A DNA stretch of 64,000 bases from SAR86 cluster bacterium (GTDB lineage Bacteria > Pseudomonadota > Gammaproteobacteria > Magnimaribacterales > D2472). Below the pieces are notes generated by a model. That model was not told where the DNA came from, did no database searches, and saw only the letters and a program-made list of their open reading frames with translations. Shown in pieces: positions 63,613-64,000 of this stretch; position 1 is the first letter of the stretch, and each line of letters begins with the position of its first letter. Where the stretch lies: the NCBI GenBank assembly GCA_023703655.1, contig CP097973.1, positions 726,170-790,169 of the forward strand. Direction: 5' to 3'. The position numbers and the translations under genes were made by a program.

Positions 63613-64000
63613 ATGAAGCTAGTTTTACTAATTTTTTTAATGCTTGTTGTAGATCTGAATGCATCTAGTATTGGTGTCTATACATTCAACGACTGGGATG
63701 GGCCAAAGATAAATGTGTTTTATGCACATCCGGAAGTTCTAAATGACAAAACAAGATTGGTAATTGTAATGCATGGCAGAAAAAGAAATGCAGAACAGTA
63801 CAGGAATCAATGGATCGATAGTGCTAAAGAAAAAAATTTAGCAATCATTGTCCCAGAATTTAATAATGTAAACTTTCCCGAAGTATACAACTACAATTAC
63901 GGGAGTATTAACCCAAACGGTAAATCACCCAGTATTGGTTTAAATATATTTTCATTAATAAAAACATTAGTAGAAAAACATATCAATTTAATGAAAATAG
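63613..64000 (+). CDS. Alpha/beta hydrolase-like protein, 3' end outside window
   Basis: 129 codons are visible and the frame stays open to the window end. A signal peptide (MKLVLLIFLMLVVDLNA) is followed by a beta strand and VIVMHGRKRNAEQYRNQW, an HG oxyanion-loop motif with a conserved helix, typical of exported esterases or depolymerase-like hydrolases. The catalytic Ser is not yet reached. The ATG begins only 6 bases after the terminator U-tract. Confidence 0.7.
   Translation, partial: MKLVLLIFLMLVVDLNASSIGVYTFNDWDGPKINVFYAHPEVLNDKTRLVIVMHGRKRNAEQYRNQWIDSAKEKNLAIIVPEFNNVNFPEVYNYNYGSINPNGKSPSIGLNIFSLIKTLVEKHINLMKI

Overview
The window reads as one chromosomal stretch of an AT-rich, tightly packed marine gammaproteobacterium. 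The gene set (large TonB-dependent receptors, a TtpC-type TonB operon, bacterial P450s, SDRs, a CoA-transferase, glutaryl-CoA dehydrogenase, long-type QueF) together with 1-17 base gene overlaps suggests the SAR86 group or a close relative. This taxonomic call is inference from gene content and base composition; no 16S rRNA or other clean phylogenetic marker lies in the window. No IS element, prophage or CRISPR array was seen.

Layout. 1-6.1 kb: 3' part of a cytochrome P450, a DUF2237 protein, a Fur/Zur-like regulator overlapping an SDR, an alanine/glycine:Na+ symporter, a class I glutamine amidotransferase and a TauD-type dioxygenase. 6.1-9.6 kb: tRNA-Arg(TCG), an EamA transporter preceded by a structured, terminator-ended RNA, then (minus strand) VOC, cupin, a 79-residue orphan and alanine dehydrogenase. 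The orphan starts at an internal promoter that carries a nearly perfect LexA-type operator. 9.6-18.9 kb: a DUF885 metallopeptidase-like protein, tRNA-Ser(GGA), and a continuous minus-strand run of thioesterase, MoxR ATPase, CoxE-like VWA protein, NCS2-like permease, ABC-2 exporter pair, queF and pgl. 18.9-28.4 kb: tatD, a CaiB/BaiF CoA-transferase, an MMPL/RND exporter, bolA, and a lipid-modification module (FAD amine oxidase-like protein, DUF1365, cyclopropane-fatty-acid synthase). That module is disturbed by an exact 886-bp tandem duplication and by a single-base frameshift. A rhomboid protease and a 60-residue protein follow.

28.5-42.3 kb: glycosyltransferases, then one ten-gene minus-strand run. 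It goes from DUF3450-TtpC-ExbB-ExbD-TonB-TPR (energy transduction to the outer membrane) directly into a MacAB-like ATPase-adaptor-permease set and a glycosyltransferase. A TonB-dependent receptor lies just upstream. 42.4-48.5 kb: S9 peptidase, DUF385-type oxidoreductase, glutaryl-CoA dehydrogenase, a second TonB receptor and a small Smr-domain protein.

48.5-64 kb: an oxidative catabolism island of P450, SDR, acetoacetate-decarboxylase-like protein, KshA-like oxygenase, SnoaL-like protein, Old-Yellow-Enzyme/FAD fusion, LhgO-like oxidoreductase, thiolase-like protein and M20 amidohydrolase. It also holds tdk, an SGNH-hydrolase-like protein and tRNA-Ala(GGC), and ends with a third TonB receptor and the start of an alpha/beta hydrolase. 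The island looks suited to steroid- or terpenoid-like substrates. The KshA-like protein has lost both Rieske histidines, and the flavin fusion has an altered 4Fe-4S cysteine motif.

Points that most deserve follow-up are the LexA-like promoter for the 79-residue orphan and ald, the structured RNA with a strong anti-SD complement before the EamA gene, the histidine-less Rieske-type protein, the 886-bp duplication, and the leaderless or operator-bearing promoters at several genes.
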